Assembly: GCA_964520985.1 (NCBI GenBank)
Contig: CAZFPB010000001.1
Coordinates: 1,116,001 to 1,180,000 of the forward strand
Direction of reading: 5' to 3'
From: CAYSGL01 sp964520985
Lineage (GTDB): Bacteria; Pseudomonadota; Alphaproteobacteria; Micavibrionales; Micavibrionaceae
DNA length: 64,000 nt
The first letter of the stretch is position 1. Each line of letters opens with the position of its first letter. Shown piece after piece: positions 1-8,473 of this stretch. The notes under the pieces are model-generated. The model was not told where the DNA came from. It ran no database searches and saw nothing but the letters and a program-made list of their open reading frames with translations. The translations under genes were made by a program, and so were the position numbers.

Positions 1-457
1 TTTGAAAAGCCGTCGTTAGCGCACTAATAGAACTGGAATTAGCACTGGCAGAACCTGGGAAAGAAGAAATGTCTGAAAAACCGTTATCACCGGCTCCGTC
101 CGAGGGGGCATCCATGCCGCTCAGGCCATGACCACCATAGGAAAGCTGATTCCCTGAAGACACGATTGACGAAGCGAATCCGGTTGCCGCCGCCATGCCA
201 GTGTCAAAGAAAACCCCTTCCCCTGCCAGGCTGAATGGGTTGCTGGCCAGCATCATGTTATTTGATTGGCCCGCCTGCATCATCAGAAAGTTGAGATTGC
301 CCGATCCGAACATGTTTTCCGTGCCGCCATCGAGATCTTCAGCGACATACTGGTCAGCATCAAGTTTCGATGCGGGAATAACAATGGGTGACAACAATGA
401 ATCCATATTCTGCTGAAGAACAGTTTGGGTTAGTAAGACGCCTGAATTATTCTGCAT
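1..457 (-). CDS. N-terminal part of a Ser/Gly/Asn-rich protein, cut by window edge
   Basis: An open frame starts at ATG 457 (minus), preceded by a GGGGA ribosome-binding motif, and runs without a stop off the left edge, giving about 152 residues. It begins MQNNSGVLLTQTVLQQ. There is no signal peptide. The visible part is rich in Ser, Gly, Asn, Met and Ala with no motif I recognise. It is transcribed divergently from an OmpR-type regulator followed by a TolC-like outer-membrane protein. A signal-less, low-complexity N-terminus beside a TolC gene would fit a type I secretion substrate such as a large repeat adhesin, but that is inference from context. The coding call rests on the long open frame, the RBS and the divergent layout. 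Confidence 0.6.
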   Translation of the reverse strand, partial: MQNNSGVLLTQTVLQQNMDSLLSPIVIPASKLDADQYVAEDLDGGTENMFGSGNLNFLMMQAGQSNNMMLASNPFSLAGEGVFFDTGMAAATGFASSIVSSGNQLSYGGHGLSGMDAPSDGAGDNGFSDISSFPGSASANSSSISALTTAFQ

Positions 458-506
458 GGTGTTGATCCCCTCATGCAATGACTGGTTACGAGTGTGTTCC
501 AGTGTA

Positions 507-521
507 CCAACTAAAAGTTGG
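507..521. promoter_or_regulatory. Short palindrome in the divergent control region
   Basis: The 146-base gap between the two divergent genes holds a perfect 6-bp inverted repeat, CCAACT and AGTTGG, with a 3-base loop. It lies 36 bases downstream of the repeated CATG-containing bases near 475 and 83 bases before the regulator start. It could be an operator for the adjacent OmpR-type regulator or a neutral hairpin. No convincing sigma70 promoter stands out. Confidence 0.2.
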
Positions 522-603
522 GGCATGATTGATTTCATGTTTCAGTATTGTTACGGCATGAATTTTTATATGTCGGCAAGAAACAATTTGGTCAATAAAC
601 ACG

Positions 604-1290
604 ATGCAACCAAGAATTCTCGTAGTCGATGACGATAAAAGCGACCGGCTTTTCGCCAGAAAAGCGCTGGAAAAACAAGATTATTTTATCTTTGAGGCCA
701 TTAACGGCAAAAGACTCACCGAAATACTCAAGGAATATACGGTTGATCTTATCTTGCTGGATTTAAAACTGCCGGGGGAAGACGGATTAAGCCTTATCAG
801 CACGATCCGCCATAAAACCAATGCGCCGATCATTATCGTCAGCGGCCTTCAAACGGTGTCCGACAAAAAAATCAGCCTTGATAATGGAGCAGATGATTAC
901 ATCACCAAACCGTTTTTTGCCGAAGAACTTCAGGCTCGCATCAAAGCCAATCTAAGGCGCTATCATGACAACAGAGATGCGTCTCCATCGGGCCATGTCA
1001 TTCAATTCGGTGAGTGGACACTCAATCGTACCTTGTTCGATGCGTTTCATGTGCGCGGGCATCCCGCCAACCTGACGATACAAGAATTTAAAGTGCTGGA
1101 GCGGTTGATCTTGGCGCAGGGGCGCGTTCTGACGCGCGCCGATCTATCCGATACACCCTGCCGGAGGGGCGTTGATGTGCAGATCACCCGCATTCGCAAA
1201 AAGCTGGGACTGAACGACCCGATTAAAACCGTGCGCGGCATCGGATACCGCCTTGATGGACCCATTCAATTTTTAGAGCAGGAGAGATAA
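604..1290 (+). CDS. OmpR/PhoB-family response regulator
   Basis: A 228-residue two-component regulator. The receiver domain (about residues 1-118) has the acidic pocket DDD at 9-11, the phospho-acceptor Asp53 in LLDLKLPGEDG and the conserved Lys102 in TKPF. The C-terminal winged-helix domain (about 130-222) has the LTIQEFKVLERL start and the GIGYRL end typical of OmpR/PhoB DNA-binding domains. The stop is followed at once by the ATG of a TolC-like gene, so the two are co-transcribed. The likely partner kinase is the histidine kinase encoded convergently just downstream (2574-3398). The divergent neighbour at 1-457 is a plausible target. Which signal it reads cannot be told from sequence. Confidence 0.92.
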   Translation: MQPRILVVDDDKSDRLFARKALEKQDYFIFEAINGKRLTEILKEYTVDLILLDLKLPGEDGLSLISTIRHKTNAPIIIVSGLQTVSDKKISLDNGADDYITKPFFAEELQARIKANLRRYHDNRDASPSGHVIQFGEWTLNRTLFDAFHVRGHPANLTIQEFKVLERLILAQGRVLTRADLSDTPCRRGVDVQITRIRKKLGLNDPIKTVRGIGYRLDGPIQFLEQER

Positions 1291-2577
1291 ATGCGCTTAT
1301 TCATACTTATTCTATTCATAACTTGTCTGCCGCGGACGGCGCTATCCCAGACAGCACCGAGCGTGCCCAACGACATGACTTTGCCGCAAGCCTTGCGTTA
1401 TGTGCTCGATAATAATCCGGGCTTGATGGCGGCGCGCGCCGAATTGGACGCGACGAAAGAATTATATCCACAGGCCCTGGCGGGATGGCGTCCTACCATT
1501 GATGGGAAAGCCAGCGTATATAAATCTCACATCGATAACAGCAATTTCGGCAGTGCCGATGGCGCCTCGACAAAAGATATTAGCCTGAATATCGAACAAC
1601 CTCTATACCGCAGCGGGCGCACCACGGCACAAACATCTGAAGCGCAGGCGCTCATCGCCGCCGGTGAGGCGCAGTTAAAGCGCATTGAACAGACTATTCT
1701 GCTCTCTGCCGCACAAGCTTATATGGACCTGATCCGCGATCGCGGTCTTTATGATCTGCGGGTGAGTAACGAGGCCTACCTTCAACAGGAACGCACCGCA
1801 ACCAAGGAAAAGCTGGACGCCGGCATGCTGACCCAGACCGATTTGAAACAGGCAGATGCCCGCCTCGCCCGCGCGCAGGCTGAAAAAATAAGCGCGGCAG
1901 GACAACTGGAAACAAGCAATGCCGCGTTTGAAAAAATTGTCGGCTTGAAACCGTTGAACGCTCTGTATTATCCGCCCTCAACTTCCTTTATCTCTGGCGA
2001 TATTACATCGCTTATAACGCAAGCGGAAACGGCTAATCCGGATTTGATCGCTGCGCAGCATAGACTGGAAGCAGCTGAGCATAATATTGACGCTACGTTT
2101 CGCAACCACTTCCCGCAGATTTTCGCGTTTGCCTCCTACGACAAACAGTACGATCCGCAACCCGGACTAGTCGATGAAAGTGAAGTCAGGACAATCGGCG
2201 TGCGGGCCGCCATACCCATTTATGATGCCGGCATCACCCGTTCGCGCACACGGCAGGCAACCAGCACAGCCGAACAGCGTCGCAAGCAGATCGACGAAAC
2301 ACGCCGCCAAATTCAAGCCAATCTGCATACGCAATGGCAAATCTATCAATCTTCTCTCGCTGAAATCGCTTCGCGTCGCCTTGAGATAGACGCATCCGAG
2401 AGTGCGCGCGATGGCGTCATGGAAGAAGCCAAACTAGGCGAGAGAACGGTACTCGATGTGCTGGATGCTGATCAGGAGCTACTGAATTCCAAAGCCGCCC
2501 TGATCCGCGCGCGCCGTGACGAAATGGTGGCGCGCTACAGCCTCGCCGCACTGCTGGGAAAACTGCCTGACCTTTAG
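1291..2577 (+). CDS. TolC-family outer-membrane efflux/secretion protein
   Basis: A 428-residue outer-membrane factor. A signal peptide (about residues 1-20, ending TALSQ) precedes two outer-membrane-efflux repeats made of long alpha-helical heptads (for example LRYVLDNNPGLMAARAELDA near the start and LDVLDADQELLNSKAALIRA near the end). Such proteins form trimeric channel-tunnels for type I secretion or RND efflux. The ATG directly abuts the stop of the response regulator, with AGGAGAG inside the upstream gene as RBS, so expression is coupled. There is no lipobox, unlike the OprM-type protein at 11635. No adaptor or ABC exporter is adjacent inside the window; partners may lie beyond the left edge beside the truncated gene. 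Confidence 0.9.
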   Translation: MRLFILILFITCLPRTALSQTAPSVPNDMTLPQALRYVLDNNPGLMAARAELDATKELYPQALAGWRPTIDGKASVYKSHIDNSNFGSADGASTKDISLNIEQPLYRSGRTTAQTSEAQALIAAGEAQLKRIEQTILLSAAQAYMDLIRDRGLYDLRVSNEAYLQQERTATKEKLDAGMLTQTDLKQADARLARAQAEKISAAGQLETSNAAFEKIVGLKPLNALYYPPSTSFISGDITSLITQAETANPDLIAAQHRLEAAEHNIDATFRNHFPQIFAFASYDKQYDPQPGLVDESEVRTIGVRAAIPIYDAGITRSRTRQATSTAEQRRKQIDETRRQIQANLHTQWQIYQSSLAEIASRRLEIDASESARDGVMEEAKLGERTVLDVLDADQELLNSKAALIRARRDEMVARYSLAALLGKLPDL

Positions 2578-3398
2578 AATATCTGTCGCTTCGGCCATGA
2601 AAAGAGAAAGGTTGATCCGCCGCCCGGCGTTTCCCTGACTTCGACGCTACCGCCTTGCCGCGCGACAATACGTTTCACCAGTGACAGACCTAAACCACTA
2701 CCTTCTACCTCATCGCGGGATTTCAGGGTTTCAAATGTCTCAAAAATTTTTTCCCGGTAGGCTGGCGCAATACCCGGGCCATTATCGCTGACCACAAACA
2801 CATACTGCGTCAATTCCTCGGTTGCGGTAATGGCGATTATGCCCTCATTTTTATCGTGATGCTTGATGGCATTGTCGATCAGATTAACCATGACCTGCTG
2901 CAACGGTAGTTGAAATACCTTTATTCGGGCAAGGGCTGGGTCAATTTTCACCGTAAAACCGGCTGGCGGCGATATCATTTGCTGACAATCCCGAACAAGG
3001 CTGAAGGCATCTATCATAGGGCTATGCGGCTTGATCCATGATTTTCCCGCCTGCCAGTATTCGAGCAGATCATCGACGAGCCGCGCCAGTCGCCCCACAC
3101 GCTGTTGCAGCAATGTCATGTCGTCTTTTTGCTCCGCTGACATATAAGGAGATAATTCCTTCTCCAGTTGTCGGGCGATATGATCGATGGCGCGAAGCGG
3201 CGCTTTTAAATCATGCGCAGCCCCGTAGACAAAGCAACTGAGTTCTTCGTTTTGCTCTTTCAGCGTCTGCTCGCTTTTTTGTGATCTATGGCAGCTTCGA
3301 AGCTGCCAGTAAAACAGCGCTATCATTACCCACAAGGAGACCAGCACCATAAGGTGCATCGTATAAAGATCAATCAGGATAAGGGAGGCCAGAGACAT
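2574..3398 (-). CDS. Sensor histidine kinase with a minimal membrane N-terminus
   Basis: A 274-residue kinase. Residues about 5-32 are hydrophobic (one or two membrane helices) and there is no periplasmic or PAS sensor domain. HisKA has phospho-acceptor His62 in AAHDLKAPLRA. The HATPase domain shows the N box around Asn176 (VNLIDNAIK), G1 DNGPGI at 205-210 and G2 GSGLGL at 233-238. The AHDLKAPLR form resembles phytochrome-like and cyanobacterial-type kinases. RBS AGAGAGG precedes the ATG. Its stop codon overlaps the stop of the convergent TolC-like gene. It is the natural candidate partner of the regulator at 604, though encoded on the other strand. With so little sensor region it may sense membrane state or a partner protein. 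Confidence 0.88.
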   Translation of the reverse strand: MSLASLILIDLYTMHLMVLVSLWVMIALFYWQLRSCHRSQKSEQTLKEQNEELSCFVYGAAHDLKAPLRAIDHIARQLEKELSPYMSAEQKDDMTLLQQRVGRLARLVDDLLEYWQAGKSWIKPHSPMIDAFSLVRDCQQMISPPAGFTVKIDPALARIKVFQLPLQQVMVNLIDNAIKHHDKNEGIIAITATEELTQYVFVVSDNGPGIAPAYREKIFETFETLKSRDEVEGSGLGLSLVKRIVARQGGSVEVRETPGGGSTFLFSWPKRQIF

Positions 3399-3461
3399 AT
3401 GCCTCTCTTTTTATCACGCTCCCTGCATACTCATACCTATGTGTGTCTATGGAGGAAAGAC

Positions 3462-5303
3462 CTACAGCGCGGCGCGCATATCCTCAAGTTCGATCCAGCG
3501 AATTTCATAGCGGCTGAGGCGCGCCTGTGCCTCGACCAGCATTTTGGTCATCTCATGAAAAGCGGCAGGATCGCGCGGATAGAAATCGGGGTCGTTCAGC
3601 TGTTTTTGATAGCCTGCGATCTCGGCCTCCACCTGTTCTATTTTGGCAGGCAACGCGCCGAGCTCATGTTCCAGTTTAAAGGTAAGCTTTTTCAGCGGTT
3701 TTTTGTCAGGCGGCGGCGCGGCGGCGGCCTTCTTTTGCTTGAGAACGATTTCTTCCTGCGCTTCGCGCTTGGAATCCGCCTTCTTTTTCTCCAGATAATC
3801 GCTGTACCCGCCAATACAGCTTTCGATTACACCATCTCCTTCGAACGCCAGAATTTTGGTGACAGTCTGATCGAGGAAATCACGGTCGTGTGAGACGACG
3901 ATCAGTGTGCCTTTGTAGTTCGAGAGAATTTCCTCAAGCATATCCATCGTGTCCATGTCGAGATCGTTGGTCGGTTCATCAAGGATCAGGCAGGTTTTCG
4001 GGTTGGCCAGAATACGCGCGAGCATCAGGCGGTTTTTCTGCCCGCCCGACAACGTCATAACCTTGTCGTCCACACGCGCCGGATCGAACAGGAAATCTTT
4101 CAGGTATCCGCAGATGTGGCGCTGCTTGCCCATCACATCGATATAATCGCCGCCAGTGGGCGCCAGAGTTTTACGCAAGGTTTCGGTTAAATTCAAATCA
4201 CTGCGCTTTTGATCGAAGTAGGAAAATTCCAGTTCTTTGCGGCGCTTGACGCTGCCCTGCGTCGGCTCTTCTTCCCCGATCAGCATTTTCAGGAAAGTCG
4301 TTTTGCCCGATCCGTTTTTGCCCAGAATACCGATCCTGTCGCCGCGCTGAATACGCAGGCTGAATTTCTCGAGAATGGTTTTAGTCCGATCCTCGTACTC
4401 AAAGGATTTATAAACGTTATAAAATTCCGCCACGACCTTTGAGCTGTGTTCGATATCTGTCAGCGGTTTCAAATCTATCTTGGACATGGCCTTGCGGTAG
4501 GCGCTCTGATCGGCGCGCAACTGGTCGCGCATTTCGCGAATTTGCTCGACGCGGCGCAAATTGCGTTTGCGGCGGGCCTTGACCCCGCGACTCGCCCATT
4601 CGACTTCCATCGCCACAATCTGCTTGCGGTTTTGCAGCTCGCGTTCTTCCTGATCGAGTAATGCGGTCGACCATTCCTCGAAATGGCCAAAGCCTTTGGG
4701 ACATACGCGCACTTTACCGCGATCGAGCCAGAAAATCTGGTTGGTGATGTTCGCCAAAAACATACGGTCGTGGCTGATACATAGCATTGTGCCCCGGTAA
4801 TTGCGCAGATAGCCTTCCAGCCATTCAATCGCATCCAGATCAAGGTGGTTGGTCGGTTCATCGAGCAGCAGAATATCCGGCTCTTCCACCAGCGCGCGGG
4901 CAAGTCCGGCGCGGCGCAGCTGGCCACCGGACAAATGCGTCATCATCGCGCGCGGATCGAGCTCCAGCGCTTCGGTGATGATATCGACTTTGTACGCGTG
5001 GAGCTCGCGCTCTTCGCTTTTGATTTCGCTGAAGATGTAATCAAAAACGCTTTCGCCTTTTTGGGGAATGATATCCTGATGCAGATACCCGACAGTGCTG
5101 CCTGCTTCCTGCCAACGTTCGCCCTCGTCCAGATCGCGCCCGCCGGTGATGATATTCATCAGTGTCGTTTTGCCCGCGCCGTTTTTTCCGACCAGCGCAA
5201 TGCGCGCCCCGTCATGAATGTTGAAGGCAAGATTTTCAAAGACCGGCTGGCCATTATATCGTACGGCCGCGTCCTTGACGCTGAGCAGGAGACGCGACGC
5301 CAT
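3462..5303 (-). CDS. uup: ABC-F family ATPase, Uup type
   Basis: A 613-residue cytosolic protein with two ABC ATPase domains and no membrane segment, the hallmark of ABC-F proteins. The first Walker A is GKNGAGKTT at 39-47 with signature LSGGQLRRAGLARAL; the second domain has GKNGSGKTT and LSGGQKNRLMLARIL. A basic linker with RRKRNLRRVEQIREMR sits between them. The last 90 or so residues form a coiled coil (EHELGALPAKIEQVEAEIAG) matching the C-terminal domain of Uup, which binds nucleic acid. Family members act on ribosomes or branched DNA intermediates. It follows a small unknown gene by three bases and is probably co-transcribed with it. Confidence 0.9.
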   Translation of the reverse strand: MASRLLLSVKDAAVRYNGQPVFENLAFNIHDGARIALVGKNGAGKTTLMNIITGGRDLDEGERWQEAGSTVGYLHQDIIPQKGESVFDYIFSEIKSEERELHAYKVDIITEALELDPRAMMTHLSGGQLRRAGLARALVEEPDILLLDEPTNHLDLDAIEWLEGYLRNYRGTMLCISHDRMFLANITNQIFWLDRGKVRVCPKGFGHFEEWSTALLDQEERELQNRKQIVAMEVEWASRGVKARRKRNLRRVEQIREMRDQLRADQSAYRKAMSKIDLKPLTDIEHSSKVVAEFYNVYKSFEYEDRTKTILEKFSLRIQRGDRIGILGKNGSGKTTFLKMLIGEEEPTQGSVKRRKELEFSYFDQKRSDLNLTETLRKTLAPTGGDYIDVMGKQRHICGYLKDFLFDPARVDDKVMTLSGGQKNRLMLARILANPKTCLILDEPTNDLDMDTMDMLEEILSNYKGTLIVVSHDRDFLDQTVTKILAFEGDGVIESCIGGYSDYLEKKKADSKREAQEEIVLKQKKAAAAPPPDKKPLKKLTFKLEHELGALPAKIEQVEAEIAGYQKQLNDPDFYPRDPAAFHEMTKMLVEAQARLSRYEIRWIELEDMRAAL

Positions 5304-5306
5304 GGT

Positions 5307-5534
5307 TTAGGCGAACGTGACGATCAAGCCGCGCTTTTTGAAATACGATTGCATCATCTTGCGCCCCTGACGATTATTCTGGGGAAGACGGTCTGCCTGA
5401 ACGGCAACGGTTTTTTGATCATCCGGCGTCAAAACTTCTTTGAGGGCAGCGATGTGCGCATCAATATCCGCATTATCGTTATTCAGCGATTCATAGATAT
5501 TTTCTAAAGCTTGTTCTTTGCTAAGGGCCGTCAT
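5307..5534 (-). CDS. Small hypothetical protein upstream of uup
   Basis: A 75-residue acidic-to-basic protein beginning MTALSKEQALENIYES. The ATG at 5534 has an AGGTG RBS eight or nine bases upstream, so I prefer it to a longer non-ATG start at 5597. The middle (NADIDAHIAALKEVLTPDD) is probably helical and the C-terminus is basic (RQGRKMMQSYFKKRG). No signal peptide, membrane segment or known motif is visible. It ends three bases before uup, which suggests a shared transcript. Function unknown. Confidence 0.7.
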   Translation of the reverse strand: MTALSKEQALENIYESLNNDNADIDAHIAALKEVLTPDDQKTVAVQADRLPQNNRQGRKMMQSYFKKRGLIVTFA

Positions 5535-5602
5535 GGTCTTCACCTGTGATTGATCGTAAAACGCCTTTCTTGTACCAGAAACCGCCCGAAAAACCATAAT
5601 AA

Positions 5603-5637
5603 AAAACAGGCGCCGGAGACTATCCGGCGCCTGTTTT
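5603..5637. terminator. Perfect bidirectional rho-independent terminator
   Basis: A 15-bp perfect inverted repeat (AAAACAGGCGCCGGA and its complement) with a 5-base loop, flanked by A and T runs. It lies 14 bases past the stop of the peptidoglycan-binding gene (5652, minus) and upstream of the small gene at 5307-5534, so it separates these two minus-strand units. Confidence 0.9.
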
Positions 5638-5651
5638 AAGGCTGTGACACC

Positions 5652-6053
5652 TTAACGGTTGGCTGAAGCGCTCGAGGCCGAGGCGTCAATCTCTAACGCC
5701 GCCAGTGTTTCGGCATTGATCTGACCGGAACTGTCGAGGTTATTGGCCTGCTGGAACTGGCGCAGGGCATCGGCCGATTTCGGACCCCAGACACCATCTA
5801 CGGAAACTGGGAAACCTTCCTGGCTCAGTTTTGCCTGAACGCTTTCAACCTGGTCGTCGGTGGTCGATGCGCCGGCGTCAGTCTGGGCGGCCATATCCAT
5901 TTGCGTTTGCACAGCAGGAGCTTCAGCCGCTACCGAGGCCGATGCCTCTGTTTCTGCCGATGAATCGAGTATTCCATCAGCCGCCATTGCAGCGCCTGCG
6001 GAAAGGCTAACGGCCGCAACTGTCAGCATTAATGTGTGAAGTGGTTTTGTCAT
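5652..6053 (-). CDS. Secreted peptidoglycan-binding domain protein
   Basis: A 133-residue exported protein. A signal peptide (residues 1-24, ending GAAMA) is followed by a low-complexity Ala/Ser/Glu/Thr linker (about 25-66) and a PG_binding_1-type domain (about 67-115) with VQAKLSQEGF, VDGVWGPKSADALRQFQ and NAETLAAL. This fold binds cell-wall peptidoglycan. There is no catalytic domain, so a structural or anchoring role in the periplasm is likely. It is a single-gene unit with its own strong terminator. Confidence 0.85.
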   Translation of the reverse strand: MTKPLHTLMLTVAAVSLSAGAAMAADGILDSSAETEASASVAAEAPAVQTQMDMAAQTDAGASTTDDQVESVQAKLSQEGFPVSVDGVWGPKSADALRQFQQANNLDSSGQINAETLAALEIDASASSASANR

Positions 6054-6171
6054 GATAAATCTCCTTTTTCATGTCTCTTCTGTTGTAAGAAGTGCCTCGC
6101 CAACACGAGGAGGGAAACATGGTTCCGGAATCAAATGTGATCATAATGTGACAATAAAATAGAATGTTTTA

Positions 6172-6792
6172 TTAGGCTTTTGCAACGAAACCTTTAAAAA
6201 AATGTCGCAGCAGTTCCGGCCCCTGACGCGATAGGTCAATCCCTTTGGGATTGCGTAGATATTCGCCGACGATGCCGGAGAGGTAACATTGAAGCGCGAG
6301 GGTGAGTGTTTTCGGATCGGCGTCTTTTTCTATATGACCTTTACCTTGAGCCTTTTCGAAATAACGTGAGAAGATCGGCATGCATTGCGCTTTATCGGTA
6401 TTCATCTGGCACAGCGTCTCAGCCATTTCGCCTGAATAATCACACTTCAGGTAAAAAATTGTTTTGATGTCGCGCGTAATGGAATCCGTTTCCATTTTAT
6501 GCAGAAACGACAGGCACAACGCTTCTAACTGCTCCAGCGGCGCCGGGTGATCGATTTCAAGGTCGGCCAAAACCTGCTCCATAACAGAATCGTGCAGCTC
6601 CTCATGAAGCGCGCGGAAAATATCGTTCTTATTCTTGAAGTGCCAGTACACAGCCCCGCGCGTCACCCCAGCCCGCTCGGCGATTTCTTCGAGGCTGGCT
6701 TTGGACACGCCTTGCTCTACGAACACGGCAATGGCCGCCCGAATAATGGCCTGCTTGGTTTCCTGCGCTTCTTCTTTGGTTTTACGGACCAT
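6172..6792 (-). CDS. TetR/AcrR-family transcriptional repressor of the adjacent efflux operon
   Basis: A 206-residue regulator. The N-terminal helix-turn-helix (about residues 12-58) has IRAAIAVFVEQG, SLEEIAERAGVTRGAVYWHF and NKNDIF, the classic TetR pattern closest to AcrR/TtgR/MexR-type efflux repressors. The C-terminal half is an all-helical ligand-binding domain. It is encoded divergently from the RND pump genes starting at 6958, and the shared 165-base gap holds a palindrome resembling known AcrR operators. By family precedent it represses the pump and itself until a toxic ligand binds. Confidence 0.92.
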   Translation of the reverse strand: MVRKTKEEAQETKQAIIRAAIAVFVEQGVSKASLEEIAERAGVTRGAVYWHFKNKNDIFRALHEELHDSVMEQVLADLEIDHPAPLEQLEALCLSFLHKMETDSITRDIKTIFYLKCDYSGEMAETLCQMNTDKAQCMPIFSRYFEKAQGKGHIEKDADPKTLTLALQCYLSGIVGEYLRNPKGIDLSRQGPELLRHFFKGFVAKA

Positions 6793-6825
6793 GGCTCTCT
6801 TTTTACAAAATTTTCGATTTACTCA

Positions 6826-6857
6826 TTGACATTAACATACATTCATGTTTGTATACA
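6826..6857 (+). promoter_or_regulatory. Efflux-operon promoter with AcrR-like operator
   Basis: A consensus -35 TTGACA (6826-6831) is followed by an imperfect palindrome at about 6835-6856 (ACATACATTCA and TGTTTGTATAC, 7 of 11 positions paired). The right arm contains -10-like options TTGTAT (17-bp spacing) or TATACA (20-bp spacing). The arms resemble the TACATACAT half-site known for AcrR-type operators. A repressor bound here would block the pump promoter. Confidence 0.55.
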
Positions 6858-6957
6858 AGAATAATGTAGTTTTTTTGTGCTGCAGCATTTTTAGACGCGC
6901 ATCGTCCAAAAAGACCTGTTAGAAAATAAGATAATTCCAACAAGGTATTGTAAAATT

Positions 6958-8442
6958 ATGAAAAAATCACTCGTGATCCTTCTCGTGGCAGTTATCGCTG
7001 CCGGTGGCCTTTACTACGTCTTTGTCGGCGATGGCGCAAATCAAAATGACATGGCCCCGGGCGGCGCGCCTCCGACAGCGGTAAAAGCACAAGTCATCAC
7101 GGCCAAGCAGATCACGATGTATGAAGAACTGCCGGGCCGCACATCCGCCTTCAAAGTCGCTCAAATTCGCCCGCAAGTGAGCGGGATTGTCACCAAGCGC
7201 TTGTTTGAAGAAGGGAGTGTCGTTACCGAAGGGCAACAGCTTTACCAGATCGATCCGGCTCCCTACCGCGCCGCATACAATCGCACACTGGCTGATCTGC
7301 AAAAAGCCAAGGCCAACGCCAAAGCCATCATTGCCAAAGAAACACGCTATCAGGAACTCGTCAAAATCAACGCGGTCAGTCTTCAGGAATATGACGACAT
7401 CAAAGCATCGCTGGATCAAGCCAAAGCCGACATCGCTGTTGCGAACGCGATGGTCGCCGCGGCCAAAATCGATCTCGATTACACCAAAGTCTATGCCCCG
7501 ATCGCGGGCCGCATCGGCAAATCCACGGTGACAGAGGGCGCTTTGGTGTCGGCCGGTCAGGCTGACCCGCTGTCAACCGTTACGCAATTAAATCCTATTT
7601 ATGTCGATATGTCGCAATCGAGCGCTGATATGCAACGTATGCGCGGCAAACTGGGCGCGGATCAGAAAAATCCGGTTACATTGACAATGGATGGCACAGG
7701 ACAATCGTACGAAGAAAAAGGCACACTGCAATTCTCCGATGTCAGCGTCGATGCCACGACCAGCTCGGTACAATTGCGGGCGATTTTCCCGAACGAAGAT
7801 GAGCGACTGCTTCCCGGCCTGTTCGTGCGGGCACGTATCGATTTAGGCACCGTTAATGCTATCCTCGTGCCGCAACGCGCCACCACCCGTAACCCGGATG
7901 GCAGCCTTGTCGTCTGGACGGTAGCCGCCGATAACACCGCCAACCCGACCCCTATTCAGGTTGAGCGCGAATATGAAGACCAGTGGATTGTGACCAGCGG
8001 TCTGAAAGAAGGCGATAAAGTGATTATTGAAGGGTACCAAAAAGTGGCGCCCGGCGCTCCTGTTTCAACCGATGAAAAACCGGCTGGTCTGGTACCGGCG
8101 GAAGGCGCTGCCCCTGCTCCGGCAGAAGGCGCGGCACCAACAGAAACGCTTCCGACACCGGAAGAAGCGCCTCAAACCGAGCAACCTGCCGCCGCGGAGC
8201 CAACTGAAGAAAACGCTGCCCCGGTAACAGAGGACGCTGCCCCTGCGCAAGAAGAAGAAGAAGAAGAAGAAGAGCCGATTGTCGAAGACATGAGCGCGCC
8301 TCAAGCCAGCCCGGAAAATCCGGCCGCACCGGCCCAAGGCTTAACCGCCAAAGAATTAATGGCTCCATCGGCAGACACAATACCGATGGAAGACGCATCC
8401 GCCCCTGAAGACGGATCGCAGGATGAAACGACACCGGAATAG
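6958..8442 (+). CDS. RND efflux periplasmic adaptor (AcrA/MexA family) with acidic tail
   Basis: A 494-residue membrane-fusion protein. An N-terminal hydrophobic segment (4-22) lacks a lipobox Cys, so it is probably an uncleaved anchor or plain signal. The barrel-sandwich (about 60-100 and 170-205), helical hairpin (about 100-165), beta-barrel and membrane-proximal domains end near residue 365; typical motifs are RPQVSGIV, GQQLYQIDPAPY and YAPIAGRIG. The last 120 or so residues are unusual: Pro/Ala/Glu-rich, with eight consecutive Glu (8251-8274, seven GAA codons and a GAG). Most AcrA homologues stop near residue 380-400, so this tail is an added disordered extension. It is the first gene of the pump operon. 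Confidence 0.92.
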   Translation: MKKSLVILLVAVIAAGGLYYVFVGDGANQNDMAPGGAPPTAVKAQVITAKQITMYEELPGRTSAFKVAQIRPQVSGIVTKRLFEEGSVVTEGQQLYQIDPAPYRAAYNRTLADLQKAKANAKAIIAKETRYQELVKINAVSLQEYDDIKASLDQAKADIAVANAMVAAAKIDLDYTKVYAPIAGRIGKSTVTEGALVSAGQADPLSTVTQLNPIYVDMSQSSADMQRMRGKLGADQKNPVTLTMDGTGQSYEEKGTLQFSDVSVDATTSSVQLRAIFPNEDERLLPGLFVRARIDLGTVNAILVPQRATTRNPDGSLVVWTVAADNTANPTPIQVEREYEDQWIVTSGLKEGDKVIIEGYQKVAPGAPVSTDEKPAGLVPAEGAAPAPAEGAAPTETLPTPEEAPQTEQPAAAEPTEENAAPVTEDAAPAQEEEEEEEEPIVEDMSAPQASPENPAAPAQGLTAKELMAPSADTIPMEDASAPEDGSQDETTPE

Positions 8443-8473
8443 TTGCCGGACCTATCAATAGAAAGAATTTTTC

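Noticed and set aside
3427..3447. ATAC-TATAC-TATGTGT-like string near 3427 that resembles one near 28711
   Set aside because: About 16 of 18 bases agree, but many such pairs are expected by chance in 64 kb, and the orientations relative to genes differ.
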